This document shows positions 52,329 through 63,726 of a stretch of 64,000 nt of DNA, piece by piece (the stretch's first letter is position 1; each line of letters starts with the position of its first letter). Made by a program: the position numbers and the translations under genes. The notes under the pieces were generated by a model. It was not told where the DNA came from. It saw only the letters and a program-made list of their open reading frames with translations, and did no database searches. The DNA is from Pseudomonas botevensis. Its GTDB lineage: Bacteria; Pseudomonadota; Gammaproteobacteria; Pseudomonadales; Pseudomonadaceae. The stretch is from NCBI RefSeq assembly GCF_019145475.1, contig NZ_JAHTKI010000011.1:1-64000 (forward strand), read 5' to 3'.

Positions 52329-54233
52329 TCAAGCGGACAGTTCAACCAGCAGCTTGTTCAGGCGGCGCACATAGGCCGCAGGATCCTTCAAGCTGTCGCC
52401 GGCCGCCAGGGCCGCCTGGTCGAAGAGGATGTGCGACAGTTCGCCGAAACGCTCTTCGCTGGACTCGTTGTCGAGCTTCTCGATCAACGGATGGCTCGGG
52501 TTGAATTCGAAGATCGGCTTCGAATCCGGCACCTTCTGCCCGCTCGCCTCGAGAATCTGGCGCATCTGCAGACCCAGATCCTGCTCGCCGATCGCCAGAA
52601 TGGCCGGCGAATCGGTCAGACGATGGGAAACCCGGACTTCCGCCACGGACTCGCCCAGCGCGGTTTTCAGACGCTCGACCAGCGCTTCCTTGGACTTGGC
52701 GACTTCTTCTGCGGCCTTCTTGTCCTCTTCCGAGTCCAGGTTGCCCAGATCGAGGTCACCACGGGCCACGTCGACGAAGCTCTTGCCGTCGAACTCGCTG
52801 AGGTAGCTCATCAGCCACTCGTCGATGCGGTCGGTCAGCAGCAGCACTTCGATGCCTTTCTTGCGGAAGACTTCCAGGTGCGGACTGTTCTTGACCTGCG
52901 CGTAGGTTTCGCCGGTGAGGTAGTAAATCTTGTCCTGACCTTCCTTGGCACGGGCCAGGTAGTCGGCCAGACCGACGATCTGCTCGTCGTCGGTGCCATT
53001 GGTCGATGCGAAACGCAGCAGACCGGCGATCTTTTCCTTGTTGGCGAAATCTTCCGCCGGGCCTTCTTTCATGACCTGACCGAAGTTCTTCCAGAAGCCC
53101 TTGTATTGCTCAGGCTCGTTCTTCGCCAGTTTTTCCAGCATGTCCAGCACACGCTTGGTCAGCGCCGACTTCATCGAGTCGATGATCGGGTCTTTCTGCA
53201 GGATTTCCCGCGACACGTTCAGCGACAGGTCGTTGGAATCGACCACACCCTTGATGAAACGCAGGTACAGCGGCAGGAACGACTCGGCCTGATCCATCAC
53301 GAACACGCGCTGCACGTACAGCTTCAGGCCTTTCGGCGCTTCACGCTGGTACAGATCGAACGGCGCACGGGCCGGCACGTACAGCAACGAGTTGTACTCG
53401 AGCTTGCCTTCGACCTTGTTATGGCTCCAGGCCAGCGGGTTTTCGAAGTCGTGGGCGATGTGCTTGTAGAACTCCTGGTATTCCTCATCCTTCACGTCGG
53501 TGCGAGGACGGGTCCACAGGGCGCTGGCGCGGTTGACGGTTTCCCACTCAACGGCTGGTTGCTCTTCGCCCTCGGCTGCGGCGGCTTCTTTCGGCAACTC
53601 GATCGGCAGAGCGATGTGGTCGGAGTACTTCTTGACGATATTGCGCAGGCGCCAGCCATCGGCGAATTCGTCTTCGCCGGATTTCAGGTGCAGGACGATG
53701 CGCGTACCGCGCTCGGCCTTGTCGATGGTGGCGACCTCAAACTCGCCCTCGCCTTTCGACGACCAGTGCACGCCTTCGCTGGCAGCGGCGCCGGCACGAC
53801 GGCTGTAGACGTCAACCTTGTCGGCGACAATGAACGCGGAGTAGAAACCTACGCCGAACTGACCGATCAGGTGCGAATCCTTCTTCTGATCGCCGGACAG
53901 GTTTTTCATGAAGTCGGCAGTGCCGGATTTGGCGATGGTCCCCAGGTGGGTGATCACATCATCACGGTTCATGCCGATACCGTTGTCTTCGAGGGTGACG
54001 GTCTTGGCGTCCTTGTCGAAGCTCACACGGATTTTCAGTTCAGCGCCACCTTCGAGCAACTCAGGCTTGGCCAGGGCTTCGAAGCGCAGCTTGTCGACGG
54101 CGTCAGAGGCGTTGGAGATCAATTCGCGAAGGAAGATTTCCTTGTTGGAATACAGCGAATGGATCATGAGGTGCAGCAGTTGCTTCACCTCGGTCTGGAA
54201 GCCCAGGGTTTCCTTTTGAGTTTCCACACTCAT
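52329..54233 (-). CDS. htpG: Molecular chaperone HtpG (Hsp90)
   Basis: 634 residues, the normal length in Pseudomonas. The GHKL ATPase signature is [16 protein letters not shown] (with the catalytic Glu/Asn region [10 protein letters not shown]), [14 protein letters not shown] and [17 protein letters not shown]. The middle and C-terminal Hsp90 domains are complete. The ATG at 54233 gives the standard start ([13 protein letters not shown]); another at 54239 is closer to GGAG. It is a single gene ending in its own terminator. Confidence 0.97.
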   Translation of the reverse strand: MSVETQKETLGFQTEVKQLLHLMIHSLYSNKEIFLRELISNASDAVDKLRFEALAKPELLEGGAELKIRVSFDKDAKTVTLEDNGIGMNRDDVITHLGTIAKSGTADFMKNLSGDQKKDSHLIGQFGVGFYSAFIVADKVDVYSRRAGAAASEGVHWSSKGEGEFEVATIDKAERGTRIVLHLKSGEDEFADGWRLRNIVKKYSDHIALPIELPKEAAAAEGEEQPAVEWETVNRASALWTRPRTDVKDEEYQEFYKHIAHDFENPLAWSHNKVEGKLEYNSLLYVPARAPFDLYQREAPKGLKLYVQRVFVMDQAESFLPLYLRFIKGVVDSNDLSLNVSREILQKDPIIDSMKSALTKRVLDMLEKLAKNEPEQYKGFWKNFGQVMKEGPAEDFANKEKIAGLLRFASTNGTDDEQIVGLADYLARAKEGQDKIYYLTGETYAQVKNSPHLEVFRKKGIEVLLLTDRIDEWLMSYLSEFDGKSFVDVARGDLDLGNLDSEEDKKAAEEVAKSKEALVERLKTALGESVAEVRVSHRLTDSPAILAIGEQDLGLQMRQILEASGQKVPDSKPIFEFNPSHPLIEKLDNESSEERFGELSHILFDQAALAAGDSLKDPAAYVRRLNKLLVELSA

Positions 54234-54314
54234 GGTCATCAAACTCCAATCAGATGGCATTGGCCGCGACCCAGATGGTCTGCGGCGGGTTGTCATCTGA
54301 GTTGGGGGCGGTGT

Positions 54315-54767
54315 TCAGGATTTCAAGGGCTCATCGATTTTGAAGTGCGCGCGGGCGGTGGCAATAGGCTCGCCTTCGGTGGTCTGCCAAGCCGTGATCG
54401 CGACGTTCGCCACCCGCCGCCCCTGGCGACACACCTGACACTTGGCCCAGGTGTCGCGAAACTGCCCGGCACGCAGGTAATCCAGGGAGAAGTCGATGAT
54501 CTTCGGCACGCCCGGCGCGCCAGTGAAAATCAACAGATGGAGGGCGGCGGCCAGCTCCATGAACCCGGCGATCACCCCGCCATGGATCGCCGGCAATATC
54601 GGGTTACCAATGTTGTCCTTGTTCGCCGGCAGCTTGAACAGCAAATCATCACCGACCCGCGAACACTCGACGCCAATCAGCCCGGCGTAGGGGATCAGCG
54701 CCAGCAGCGGCGCGTAATCACCCTTTTCGTGCGCGGCTTGCAGTTGCTGCTTGAGATCGTCACTCAT
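54315..54767 (-). CDS. PaaI-type hotdog thioesterase
   Basis: 150 residues. The hotdog fold motif is NPILPAIHGGVIAGFMELAA (the HGG loop), then KIIDFSLDYLRAG and ITAWQTTEGEPIATARAHFKI. It should hydrolyse an acyl-CoA thioester. It overlaps the next thioesterase gene by ATGA; the two are likely to act together. Substrate unknown. Confidence 0.9.
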   Translation of the reverse strand: MSDDLKQQLQAAHEKGDYAPLLALIPYAGLIGVECSRVGDDLLFKLPANKDNIGNPILPAIHGGVIAGFMELAAALHLLIFTGAPGVPKIIDFSLDYLRAGQFRDTWAKCQVCRQGRRVANVAITAWQTTEGEPIATARAHFKIDEPLKS

Positions 54768-55240
54768 TGGCCATCTCCCTTGATCACGCCGCCAAATCCC
54801 TTGGTGCCCTTGAGCCCCTTGCCCATACGCATGAATGTGCCGACCGCGTGTGCGATCGGGCGGTCGGGGTCGTCCTGGTAGGCAAAACCACGGGCGAAGA
54901 TCACGTCGGTGGTGACCCGATAGCATTGCGCGAAACCGAACACATCCTTGTGCGGCTCGGCGGCGTGCATGTAGTCGATGCGCAGGTCGAGGGTCGGGCA
55001 AACCTCGAATTCCGGCAGAACGCACAGGGTCGACATGCCACAAGCGGTATCCATCAGCGACGTCAGGGCGCCACCGTGGATGACACCGGTCTGCGGATTG
55101 CCAACGATTTTTGCGCTGTACGGCAGGACTACGGTCAACCCGTCATTGCTGGCGCTGTGGACGCGCAAACCCAGCACCTGACAATGACGCAACGCCGAAA
55201 GAAATCGTATCGCACGCTCAAAAATGGGGTTTTCGGCCAT
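54764..55240 (-). CDS. PaaI-type hotdog thioesterase, second
   Basis: 158 residues. NPQTGVIHGGALTSLMDTAC carries the HGG active loop; VCPTLDLRIDYMHAA and IAHAVGTFMRMGKGL complete the hotdog fold. It is the first gene of the pair and similar in fold to its partner, suggesting related substrates. The ATG at 55240 is chosen, though its SD is weak; an ATG at 55300 would lengthen the protein but lacks an SD. Confidence 0.88.
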   Translation of the reverse strand: MAENPIFERAIRFLSALRHCQVLGLRVHSASNDGLTVVLPYSAKIVGNPQTGVIHGGALTSLMDTACGMSTLCVLPEFEVCPTLDLRIDYMHAAEPHKDVFGFAQCYRVTTDVIFARGFAYQDDPDRPIAHAVGTFMRMGKGLKGTKGFGGVIKGDGQ

Positions 55241-55398
55241 TTGATGATTACTCGTATTAGTCGCTGTTTGCGGTAGTGGAGAGAACAGCAAAAGTTCCAT
55301 TGCAAAACAAACTTATATATCTGTGAGAAATGAGGAACTTAACCCTTGGCGTCGCGCTCTTAAGGCCAGTAGTTATTTTCCATAAGGAGAAACACCCC

Positions 55399-55635
55399 AT
55401 GCGTAAGACTTTAGCTATTGCCTTGATGTTGACCGCTTCCCTCGGTCTCGCCGCCTGCGATAAAAAATCCGAGGACAAAGCTCAAGATGCCAACCAACAT
55501 GCTGAACAAGCTCAGCAGAAAATGAATGAGGCTCAGGATAAAGTGAACGACGCGGCGAAAGAAAACGCCGAAGCCGCCAAAGATCAGGCCGAATCGAACG
55601 CTGCCGCGCAAGAAGAAGCCGCCAAGAAGCAATAA
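55399..55635 (+). CDS. Small coiled-coil lipoprotein
   Basis: 78 residues. A lipoprotein signal with LGLAAC (Cys 17) is followed by a Lys/Glu/Ala/Gln-rich alpha-helical region with long heptad-like runs (AEQAQQKMNEAQDKVNDAAK). It resembles small outer-membrane lipoproteins such as OprI. It could attach to or space the cell wall, but there is no clear C-terminal Lys for peptidoglycan linkage beyond the final KKQ. AAGGAGA is ten bases before the ATG. It is a single gene with a terminator. Confidence 0.85.
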   Translation: MRKTLAIALMLTASLGLAACDKKSEDKAQDANQHAEQAQQKMNEAQDKVNDAAKENAEAAKDQAESNAAAQEEAAKKQ

Positions 55636-55656
55636 GTCGCTTCTCGCTGCAATAAA

Positions 55657-55685
55657 AGAAAACCCGCCAAGTGCGGGTTTTCTTT
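55657..55685 (+). terminator. Rho-independent terminator of the small lipoprotein
   Basis: AAGAAAACCCGC, a loop and GCGGGTTTTCTT, about 20 nt past the stop. Confidence 0.85.
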
Positions 55686-55712
55686 TGCCTGTCAATTTTC
55701 GGTGATACGCCA

Positions 55713-56114
55713 TTAGAGCACTAAGGTTCTAAAAGTCGGACTAATCATCAGTAACAAGCTGCACACTAACCCGACCAGCCAGACCAGGCTGCGCTGCCAG
55801 GCCAGATCAGCCCAGTAACACAACAAGTAGATGATTCGCGCAATCACAAAGATGATTGCCAGAGTATCGATCAACCACCCCGCCGTCTGTGTGGTGTGCG
55901 CCATCAGCACACCGACCGCAAACAGAATGAACGCTTCGATGCTGTTCTGATGTGCGGCCAGCGCCCGGGCGCCAAACCCGGTCAATTGCGCCTGCTGCTG
56001 ACGCGGCAAATGGTTGTTGTAACCACCCTGCTCTTTCATCGCTCGAGCCACCGGCATACGCGCGATGTAAATCAACAATGCACTGATAAACACACACCAG
56101 AACGGAATACTCAT
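55713..56114 (-). CDS. MAPEG-family membrane protein
   Basis: 133 residues with four hydrophobic helices. GARALAAHQNSIEAFILFAVGV (the MAPEG pore/GSH region with the conserved NSxE) identifies the family. MAPEG members are membrane glutathione transferases or related detoxifying proteins; the role here is unknown. The ATG overlaps the DUF599 stop (TGATG), so the two form an operon. Confidence 0.88.
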   Translation of the reverse strand: MSIPFWCVFISALLIYIARMPVARAMKEQGGYNNHLPRQQQAQLTGFGARALAAHQNSIEAFILFAVGVLMAHTTQTAGWLIDTLAIIFVIARIIYLLCYWADLAWQRSLVWLVGLVCSLLLMISPTFRTLVL

Positions 56115-56851
56115 CAAGCAGCCTCTTTGTTCGCTTCGGGCAACGGCGCCTCTGTAGGGGTATAGACCATTACATCCAGAACATCGGAATGAAACTCCCG
56201 GCGATACAAAACCAGCACCACGCCGGCGCTCATCAACATGAACAGCCACGGGCTGACGAACCACGCCAGCATGCTCATGCCGAAGTAATAGGAACGCAGG
56301 CCGAAGTTGAACTGATTGGCCGCCATCGAAATCACCCTTGCGGCCCGCGAAGCGAACGCCTTGCGTTCCTGTTCGGAGACTTGCCGCTCACCGATCATCG
56401 GCGCCGAACCGACCAGAATGGCCGCGAAGTTGTACTGGCGCATGCACCAACTGAACGTGAAGAAGGCGTAGACGAACACCAGCGCCAGGCACAGCAGCTT
56501 GATTTCCGACATGCCCTGGGAGGCCTGCTGCACCATCGGAATGTCCGCCAGCAACGACACCGCGCGCTCGGATGCGCCGAGGACAGTGAGAATGCCGGCA
56601 AGAATGATCAGGGTGCTGGACGCGAAGAACGAGGCATTACGTTCAAGATTGCCGATCACGCTGGCGTCGGCGATGCGGTTGTCCCGCAGCAGCATGCGGC
56701 GCATCCAGTCTTCTCGGTACAAATGCAGCACACTGGCCAGGCAAGCCGTGTCGCGGCCCTTCCAGGTGGCATAACGGGTGTAACCGCCCCAGCAGATGAC
56801 AAACCAGACAGCGGCGAGCAAGTGGATCAGGTTGGCTTGGATGAACGACAT
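56114..56851 (-). CDS. DUF599 membrane protein
   Basis: 245 residues. A hydrophobic N-terminal helix (LIHLLAAVWFVICWGGYTRY) and several others, with RMLLRDNRIADASVIGNLER, NASFFASSTLIILAGILTVL and FSWCMRQYNFAAILVGSAP, define the DUF599 family. Function is unknown. It is the first gene of a pair with the MAPEG gene. Confidence 0.88.
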   Translation of the reverse strand: MSFIQANLIHLLAAVWFVICWGGYTRYATWKGRDTACLASVLHLYREDWMRRMLLRDNRIADASVIGNLERNASFFASSTLIILAGILTVLGASERAVSLLADIPMVQQASQGMSEIKLLCLALVFVYAFFTFSWCMRQYNFAAILVGSAPMIGERQVSEQERKAFASRAARVISMAANQFNFGLRSYYFGMSMLAWFVSPWLFMLMSAGVVLVLYRREFHSDVLDVMVYTPTEAPLPEANKEAA

Positions 56852-56926
56852 GCAATTCCTTGTGATGAAGATTTCGGCACCCCTTCGACGTTAGCTCAGG
56901 GAAAAAGACACTGCCTCACGCCCATA

Positions 56927-56961
56927 AAAAATGCCCCGCATCGATTGATACGGGGCATTTC
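56927..56961. terminator. Terminator between DUF599 and brnQ
   Basis: AAAAAATGCCCCG and CGGGGCATTT flank a 12-base loop downstream of brnQ on the minus strand. The brnQ gene ends 47 bp to the right. Confidence 0.75.
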
Positions 56962-57007
56962 TGTTTAATCGCTCCAGACCCGCTTTTGGCAGATCGGTCA
57001 GCGTTCG

Positions 57008-58321
57008 TTACGCCAGGGCTTCGCTGCGCTTGCCCAGCAGACGATCACACACGAAGGCGACCGCCAGGGTCATGACCGACGGCACCAGCCACGCCAGGCC
57101 CTGCTCGCTCAGTGGAAGGTGTGCCAGTTGCGACGGCATCCAGTCGGCCAGACCGGCGCCTTTGAGGGCGTCGATGGTGCCGAACAGGAACGACACCAGC
57201 ATCACCGGGCCGATGATGCGGCCTTGTTCATGCCAGAAGTCCTTGCAGAAGCTCAGAGCCACCAGAACGATGCATGGCGGGTAGATCGCGGTCAGGACCG
57301 GAATCGAGAACGCGATCAGCTTGGTCAGGCCCAGGTTGGACACCAGCAGCGAGAACGCCGCCAGGATGATCACCAGGCTCTTGTAGGACAGCGGCAGCAC
57401 GCGGCTGAAGTATTCGGCGCAGGCGCAGGTCAGACCGACCGCCGTCACCAGGCACGCCAGGGAAATCAGCACCGCGAGGAAACCACTGCCCAACGAGCCG
57501 AAGGTGTGTTGCACATAAGCATGCAGCACCGCCGCGCCGTTGGTGGCGCCGGCCGCGACTTCATGGCTGCCGGAACCGAGGCGGAACAGGCTGACATACA
57601 CCAGCGCCAGACCGACACCGGCAATCAGACCGGCAATGATCGCGTAGCGGGTAATCAGCGCCGGTGACTCGACGCCACGGGAGCGGATCGCGTTGACGAT
57701 GACGATGCCGAACACCAGTGCGCCCAGGGTATCCATGGTCAGGTAACCATTGATGAAGCCCTGGGAGAACGGCGCGGCGACGTACTCAGGCGTTGCGACA
57801 CCGATATCACCGGCCGGCAGCGCGAACGCGGCGATGCCGAGTACCGCCAGGGCAATGATCTTCAGCGGCGCGAGGAAACGCCCCACGGTGTCCAGCAGAC
57901 GGCCCGGATAGAGCGAAATGAAGAACACCAGCAGGAAGTACACCGAGCTATAGAGGAACAGCGCCAGCGGGCTCTCGCCGGTCAGCGGCGCCAGGCCCAC
58001 TTCGAACGATACGGTCGCGGTACGCGGAGTGGCGAACAGCGGTCCGACCGCCAGGTAGCAGGCAGCAGCCAGCAGACCACCGGCGATCTTGCCGATCGGG
58101 CTGCTCAGGGTGTCCATCGCGCCACCGACCTTGGCCAGCGCGACGACAGTGATCACCGGCAGACCGACGGCGGTGATCAGGAAGCCCAGCGCCGCCATCC
58201 AGACATTGGGTCCGGACTGCAAACCGACGATAGGCGGGAAGATGATGTTGCCGGCCCCGACGAACAGGGCAAATGTCATGAAACCAAGTGCCAGGATGTC
58301 CTGACCTTTCAAAACTTTCAT
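57008..58321 (-). CDS. brnQ: Branched-chain amino acid:cation symporter BrnQ
   Basis: 437 residues, 12 helices. It starts [20 protein letters not shown] and [16 protein letters not shown], with [17 protein letters not shown]; these are the BrnQ family blocks. It imports Leu, Ile and Val with Na+ or H+. A terminator follows at 56927-56961. The upstream leader contains two strong stems (see 58362-58409), which may regulate it. Confidence 0.95.
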   Translation of the reverse strand: MKVLKGQDILALGFMTFALFVGAGNIIFPPIVGLQSGPNVWMAALGFLITAVGLPVITVVALAKVGGAMDTLSSPIGKIAGGLLAAACYLAVGPLFATPRTATVSFEVGLAPLTGESPLALFLYSSVYFLLVFFISLYPGRLLDTVGRFLAPLKIIALAVLGIAAFALPAGDIGVATPEYVAAPFSQGFINGYLTMDTLGALVFGIVIVNAIRSRGVESPALITRYAIIAGLIAGVGLALVYVSLFRLGSGSHEVAAGATNGAAVLHAYVQHTFGSLGSGFLAVLISLACLVTAVGLTCACAEYFSRVLPLSYKSLVIILAAFSLLVSNLGLTKLIAFSIPVLTAIYPPCIVLVALSFCKDFWHEQGRIIGPVMLVSFLFGTIDALKGAGLADWMPSQLAHLPLSEQGLAWLVPSVMTLAVAFVCDRLLGKRSEALA

Positions 58322-58361
58322 TAAGGAAATACCACACTACTGAATCGGAATTTAGAGGGGG

Positions 58362-58409
58362 ATTTCCCTGTGGGGTTAGGGAAATGCTGTCAGTCCGTTT
58401 GGGACTGAC
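58362..58409 (-). promoter_or_regulatory. Structured leader stems upstream of brnQ
   Basis: ATTTCCC (58362-58368) pairs with GGGAAAT (58379-58385), and GTCAGTCC (58389-58396) pairs with GGACTGAC (58402-58409). Read from the minus strand they would be the brnQ leader; on the plus strand they would lie in a transcript ending at the terminator at 58513. Which strand is transcribed is unclear. Confidence 0.45.
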
Positions 58410-58512
58410 CCGTTTAGCGCGTTGCCTGCCTTGTGGGCCGCAGACGCAAAAATGGCTGCTAGCCTAACGAATTTGCCCGACAAACGCACTGTTTGAGGGC
58501 GAACTATCCGAT

Positions 58513-58538
58513 ACGCGACATTCCTGTGTCGCGTTTTT
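58513..58538 (+). terminator. Terminator on the plus strand with no upstream plus-strand gene
   Basis: ACGCGACA, a six-base loop and TGTCGCGT followed by four T on the plus strand. No plus-strand gene ends here. It may end an sRNA transcribed through 58345-58512; I see no gene in 58322-58679 otherwise. Confidence 0.5.
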
Positions 58539-58628
58539 GTATGAAAACCAGCGACAAGTGACAAGTTCCAGGCCGCAAGCCTTGCGTTGCAACGGTCCGC
58601 CTGAAGCTTGCAACTGCTCTAAAACGAC

Positions 58629-58652
58629 AAAGGCCACCCGAAGGTGGCCTTT
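58629..58652 (-). terminator. Terminator of the suc operon
   Basis: AAAGGCCACC, CGAA and GGTGGCCTTT form a perfect hairpin 27 bp past the sucD stop on the minus strand. Confidence 0.85.
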
Positions 58653-58679
58653 GTGCTGGAGCTTGAAGTCAGTCGAAAC

Positions 58680-59564
58680 TTACTTCTTCACTTCCCAGCC
58701 AGTCAGCTCGGCCAGGGCCTTGCCGATGTCTGCCAGCGAACGCACGGTTTTCACGCCAGCGTCTTGCAGAGCAGCGAATTTCTCGTCTGCAGTGCCTTTG
58801 CCGCCAGAGATGATTGCACCTGCGTGGCCCATGCGCTTGCCCGGAGGAGCAGTCACACCAGCGATGTAGGAAACAACCGGCTTGGTTACGTTGGCCTTGA
58901 TGTAGGCAGCCGCTTCTTCTTCAGCCGAACCGCCGATCTCGCCGATCATCACGATCGCTTCGGTCTTCGGGTCTTCCTGGAACAGCTTCAGGATGTCGAT
59001 GAAGTTGGAGCCCGGGATCGGGTCACCGCCGATGCCAACGCAAGTCGACTGACCGAAACCGGCGTCAGTGGTCTGCTTCACAGCTTCGTAGGTCAGGGTG
59101 CCGGAACGGGAAACGATACCGACTTTGCCTGGCAAGTGAATGTGACCTGGCATGATGCCGATCTTGCATTCGCCCGGAGTGATCACGCCTGGGCAGTTAG
59201 GGCCGATCAGGGTAACACCCAGCTCGTCGCACTTAACCTTCGCGTCCAGCATGTCCAGGGTAGGAATGCCTTCGGTGATGCAGACGATCAGCTTGATGCC
59301 GCCGAAAGCCGCTTCCAGGATCGAGTCCTTGCAGAAAGGAGCCGGAACGTAGATCACGCTGGCGGTGGCGCCAGTGGCTTCTACGGCTTCTTTCACGGTG
59401 TTGAACACAGGCAGGTTCAGGTGAGTGGTGCCACCTTTGCCTGGAGTCACGCCGCCAACCATTTTGGTGCCGTAGGCAATGGCTTGTTCGGAGTGGAAAG
59501 TACCCTGCGCGCCGGTGAAGCCCTGGCAGATGACTTTGGTGTCTTTATTGATCAGGACGCTCAT
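58680..59564 (-). CDS. sucD: Succinyl-CoA synthetase subunit alpha
   Basis: 294 residues. [34 protein letters not shown], and [17 protein letters not shown] with phospho-His247 are invariant. It makes succinate and ATP/GTP from succinyl-CoA with sucC. The start overlaps the sucC stop by one base. It is the last gene of the operon and is followed by the terminator at 58629. Confidence 0.98.
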   Translation of the reverse strand: MSVLINKDTKVICQGFTGAQGTFHSEQAIAYGTKMVGGVTPGKGGTTHLNLPVFNTVKEAVEATGATASVIYVPAPFCKDSILEAAFGGIKLIVCITEGIPTLDMLDAKVKCDELGVTLIGPNCPGVITPGECKIGIMPGHIHLPGKVGIVSRSGTLTYEAVKQTTDAGFGQSTCVGIGGDPIPGSNFIDILKLFQEDPKTEAIVMIGEIGGSAEEEAAAYIKANVTKPVVSYIAGVTAPPGKRMGHAGAIISGGKGTADEKFAALQDAGVKTVRSLADIGKALAELTGWEVKK

Positions 59565-60730
59565 TACTTGCCCTCCGCAGCTTTGACAACTTGTTGAGCA
59601 GCGTCGGTCAGGCTGGTAGCAGCGATGATGTTCAAACCGCTTTCTGCCAGTACTTTAGCGCCCAGTTCAGCGTTGTTGCCTTCAAGACGAACAACAACCG
59701 GGATTTTCACGCCGACTTCTTTCACGGCGCCGATGATGCCTTCGGCAATCATGTCGCAACGAACGATGCCGCCGAAGATGTTGACCAGTACTGCAGCGAC
59801 GTTGCTGTCGGACAGAATGATCTTGAAGGCTTCGGTCACGCGCTCTTTGGTAGCACCACCACCTACGTCGAGGAAGTTGGCTGGCTTGCCGCCGTGCAGG
59901 TTGACGATGTCCATGGTGCCCATGGCCAGACCGGCACCGTTGACCATGCAGCCGATGTTGCCTTCCAGGGCTACGTAGTTCAGTTCGAACTTGGCAGCGT
60001 GCGCTTCGCGCGGATCGTCCTGCGACGGATCGTGGAAAGTCTTCAGCTTAGGCTGACGGTACATGGCGTTGGCGTCGATGTTGATCTTGGCGTCCAGGCA
60101 GTGCAGATCGCCGTCAGCCTTGATCACCAGCGGGTTCACTTCCAGCAGAGCCAGGTCGTGATCCTTGAACAGCTTGGCCAGACCTACGAAGATCTTGGCG
60201 AACTGAGCAACCTGCTTGCCTTCCAGACCCAGCTGGAACGCCAGCTCGCGACCCTGGAATGGCTGAGCGCCAACCAGTGGATCGATAGTGGCCTTGAGGA
60301 TTTTTTCTGGAGTGTCGTGAGCGATTTTCTCGATGTCCACGCCACCTTCGGTGGAAGCCATGAACACGATGCGACGGCTCGAACGGTCAACGACAGCGCC
60401 CAGGTACAGCTCTTTAGCGATATCAGTGCACGATTCAACCAGGATCTTGGTGACTGGCTGGCCGTTGGCGTCAGTCTGGTAAGTCACCAGACGCTTGCCC
60501 AGCCACTGCTGTGCGAAGGCTTTGGCGTCTTCTTTGCTGCGAACCAGCTTTACGCCGCCCGCTTTACCGCGACCACCGGCGTGAACCTGGGCTTTGACAA
60601 CCCACTCGTTGCCGCCGATTTTGTCGCAAGCTTCCGCTGCTTCTTCCGGGGTGTCTACCGCGTAGCCTTTGGATACTGGCAGGCCGTACTCAGCGAACAG
60701 CTGCTTACCCTGATACTCGTGAAGATTCAT
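59564..60730 (-). CDS. sucC: Succinyl-CoA synthetase subunit beta
   Basis: 388 residues. It begins [20 protein letters not shown], with ATP-grasp blocks [40 protein letters not shown] and [13 protein letters not shown]. It binds nucleotide and succinate. It is coupled to sucD; the 199-bp gap to lpd carries no gene. Confidence 0.98.
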   Translation of the reverse strand: MNLHEYQGKQLFAEYGLPVSKGYAVDTPEEAAEACDKIGGNEWVVKAQVHAGGRGKAGGVKLVRSKEDAKAFAQQWLGKRLVTYQTDANGQPVTKILVESCTDIAKELYLGAVVDRSSRRIVFMASTEGGVDIEKIAHDTPEKILKATIDPLVGAQPFQGRELAFQLGLEGKQVAQFAKIFVGLAKLFKDHDLALLEVNPLVIKADGDLHCLDAKINIDANAMYRQPKLKTFHDPSQDDPREAHAAKFELNYVALEGNIGCMVNGAGLAMGTMDIVNLHGGKPANFLDVGGGATKERVTEAFKIILSDSNVAAVLVNIFGGIVRCDMIAEGIIGAVKEVGVKIPVVVRLEGNNAELGAKVLAESGLNIIAATSLTDAAQQVVKAAEGK

Positions 60731-60929
60731 GCTTTTTACCGTCTTCGTTAGGTACTGCGCATTCGGCGCTGCGCTCGTTATGAGTGCCGCGCCACCTGTG
60801 ACTGCTGCTTGCGCAGCCTTTCCGGATACCCGGTGCAGCTACGCAAGACTGCGTCCAGCGGACATTCCGCGGTGAGTCTTGCACGCAAGGCTCACGACGG
60901 GCCGTACCGCCGTGGTTTCTTATTGTGTC

Positions 60930-62366
<1,437 letters not shown>

Positions 62367-62413
62367 TCAAAAAATCCTCTTTAGCGAAAAGCTTCAGGCC
62401 GCAAGCTGCAAGC

Positions 62414-62437
62414 CGGGCTGCCGTTGCTTGCAGCCCG
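62414..62437 (-). other. Hairpin and repeats between sucB and lpd
   Basis: CGGGCTGC and GCAGCCCG arms (62414-62421/62430-62437) with flanking CTGCAAGC repeats lie in the 97-bp gap. They may influence mRNA stability or segmental expression. The same CAGGCCGCAAGC 12-mer is near 58569. Confidence 0.4.
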
Positions 62438-62463
62438 AAACTTGCAGCTCACAGCTGCTTCAA

Positions 62464-63684
62464 TCAGATATCCAGCAACAGACGAGCCGGATCTTCCAGC
62501 AGGTTCTTGATGGTCACCAGGAAGGTTACAGCTTCTTTGCCATCGATCAGACGGTGATCGTAGGACAGTGCCAGGTACATCATCGGACGGATCACGACCT
62601 GACCGTTGATGGCCATCGGACGCTGGATGATGTTGTGCATGCCCAGAATCGCTGCCTGCGGCGGGTTGACGATCGGGGTCGACATCATCGAGCCGAAGGT
62701 ACCACCGTTGGTGATGGTGAACGTACCGCCGGTCATTTCGTCCATCGACAGTTTGCCGTCACGGGCTTTCTTGCCGAAGGTCGCGATGCCGTTTTCGATT
62801 TCAGCCAGGCTCATGTGCTCGGCGTTACGCAGAACCGGAACCACCAGGCCACGGTCGCTGGAAACTGCCACACCCACGTCAGCGTAGCCGTGGTAAACGA
62901 TGTCGTTGCCGTCGATCGAAGCGTTGACCGCCGGGAAGCGTTTCAGCGCTTCGGTAGCCGCTTTCACGAAGAACGACATGAAGCCCAGGCGTACGCCGTT
63001 GTGGGACTTCTCGAACAGGTCCTTGTACTTCGAACGCAGCGCCATGACTTCGGTCATGTCGACTTCGTTGAAAGTGGTCAGCATCGCCATGTTCGACTGA
63101 GCTTCTACCAGACGCTTGGCGACGGTCGCGCGAACGCGGGTCATCGGCACGCGCTTCTCGACGCGATCGCCAGCGGCGAACACAGGAGCGGCGGCGGCCG
63201 GAGCAGCAGCCTTGGCAGGTGCGGCAGCCGGAGCAGCTTTCTTGGCAGCAACAGCAGCAACCACGTCTTCCTTGGTTACGCGACCGCCCTTGCCGGTGCC
63301 GGCAACGGAAGCGATGTTGATGCCGTTCTCTTCAGCCAGCTTGCGCGCGGCAGGAGCAGCGATCGGGTCGTCTTCGCCGTCAGCGGCAGCCGGAGCGGCG
63401 GCAGCGGCCGGAGCAGCAGCGGCTGCCGGGGCAGCGGCAGCAGCGCCGCCTTCAACGATGGAGCCCAGGACTTCGTCGGACAGAACGGTGTCGCCTTCGC
63501 CCTTGACGATTGCGCCCAGCACGCCGTCAGCGGTCGCCAGAACTTCCAGCACGACCTTGTCGGTTTCGATGTCGACGATCAGTTCGTCACGCTTGACGGC
63601 GTCGCCCGGTTGTTTGTGCCAGGTGGCAACGGTGCCATCGGCAACCGATTCCGGGAAAGTGGGGGCTTTGATCTCGATAGCCAT
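62464..63684 (-). CDS. sucB: Dihydrolipoyllysine succinyltransferase (E2)
   Basis: 406 residues. The lipoyl domain has [11 protein letters not shown] with Lys43 modified. An Ala/Pro-rich linker with repeats follows, then the E3-binding domain ([26 protein letters not shown]) and the catalytic domain with [12 protein letters not shown] (His377, Asp381). It transfers succinyl from lipoate to CoA. It is the second gene of the operon, coupled to sucA upstream. Confidence 0.98.
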   Translation of the reverse strand: MAIEIKAPTFPESVADGTVATWHKQPGDAVKRDELIVDIETDKVVLEVLATADGVLGAIVKGEGDTVLSDEVLGSIVEGGAAAAAPAAAAAPAAAAAPAAADGEDDPIAAPAARKLAEENGINIASVAGTGKGGRVTKEDVVAAVAAKKAAPAAAPAKAAAPAAAAPVFAAGDRVEKRVPMTRVRATVAKRLVEAQSNMAMLTTFNEVDMTEVMALRSKYKDLFEKSHNGVRLGFMSFFVKAATEALKRFPAVNASIDGNDIVYHGYADVGVAVSSDRGLVVPVLRNAEHMSLAEIENGIATFGKKARDGKLSMDEMTGGTFTITNGGTFGSMMSTPIVNPPQAAILGMHNIIQRPMAINGQVVIRPMMYLALSYDHRLIDGKEAVTFLVTIKNLLEDPARLLLDI

Positions 63685-63726
63685 TATCTGTGGTTCCTTA
63701 AATTCGGTTTCAGGTGCGCGAAGGCG

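Noticed and set aside
63181..63450. A low-complexity repeat of GCAGC/GGAGC
   Set aside because: It is the Ala/Pro linker of SucB, normal for E2 proteins.
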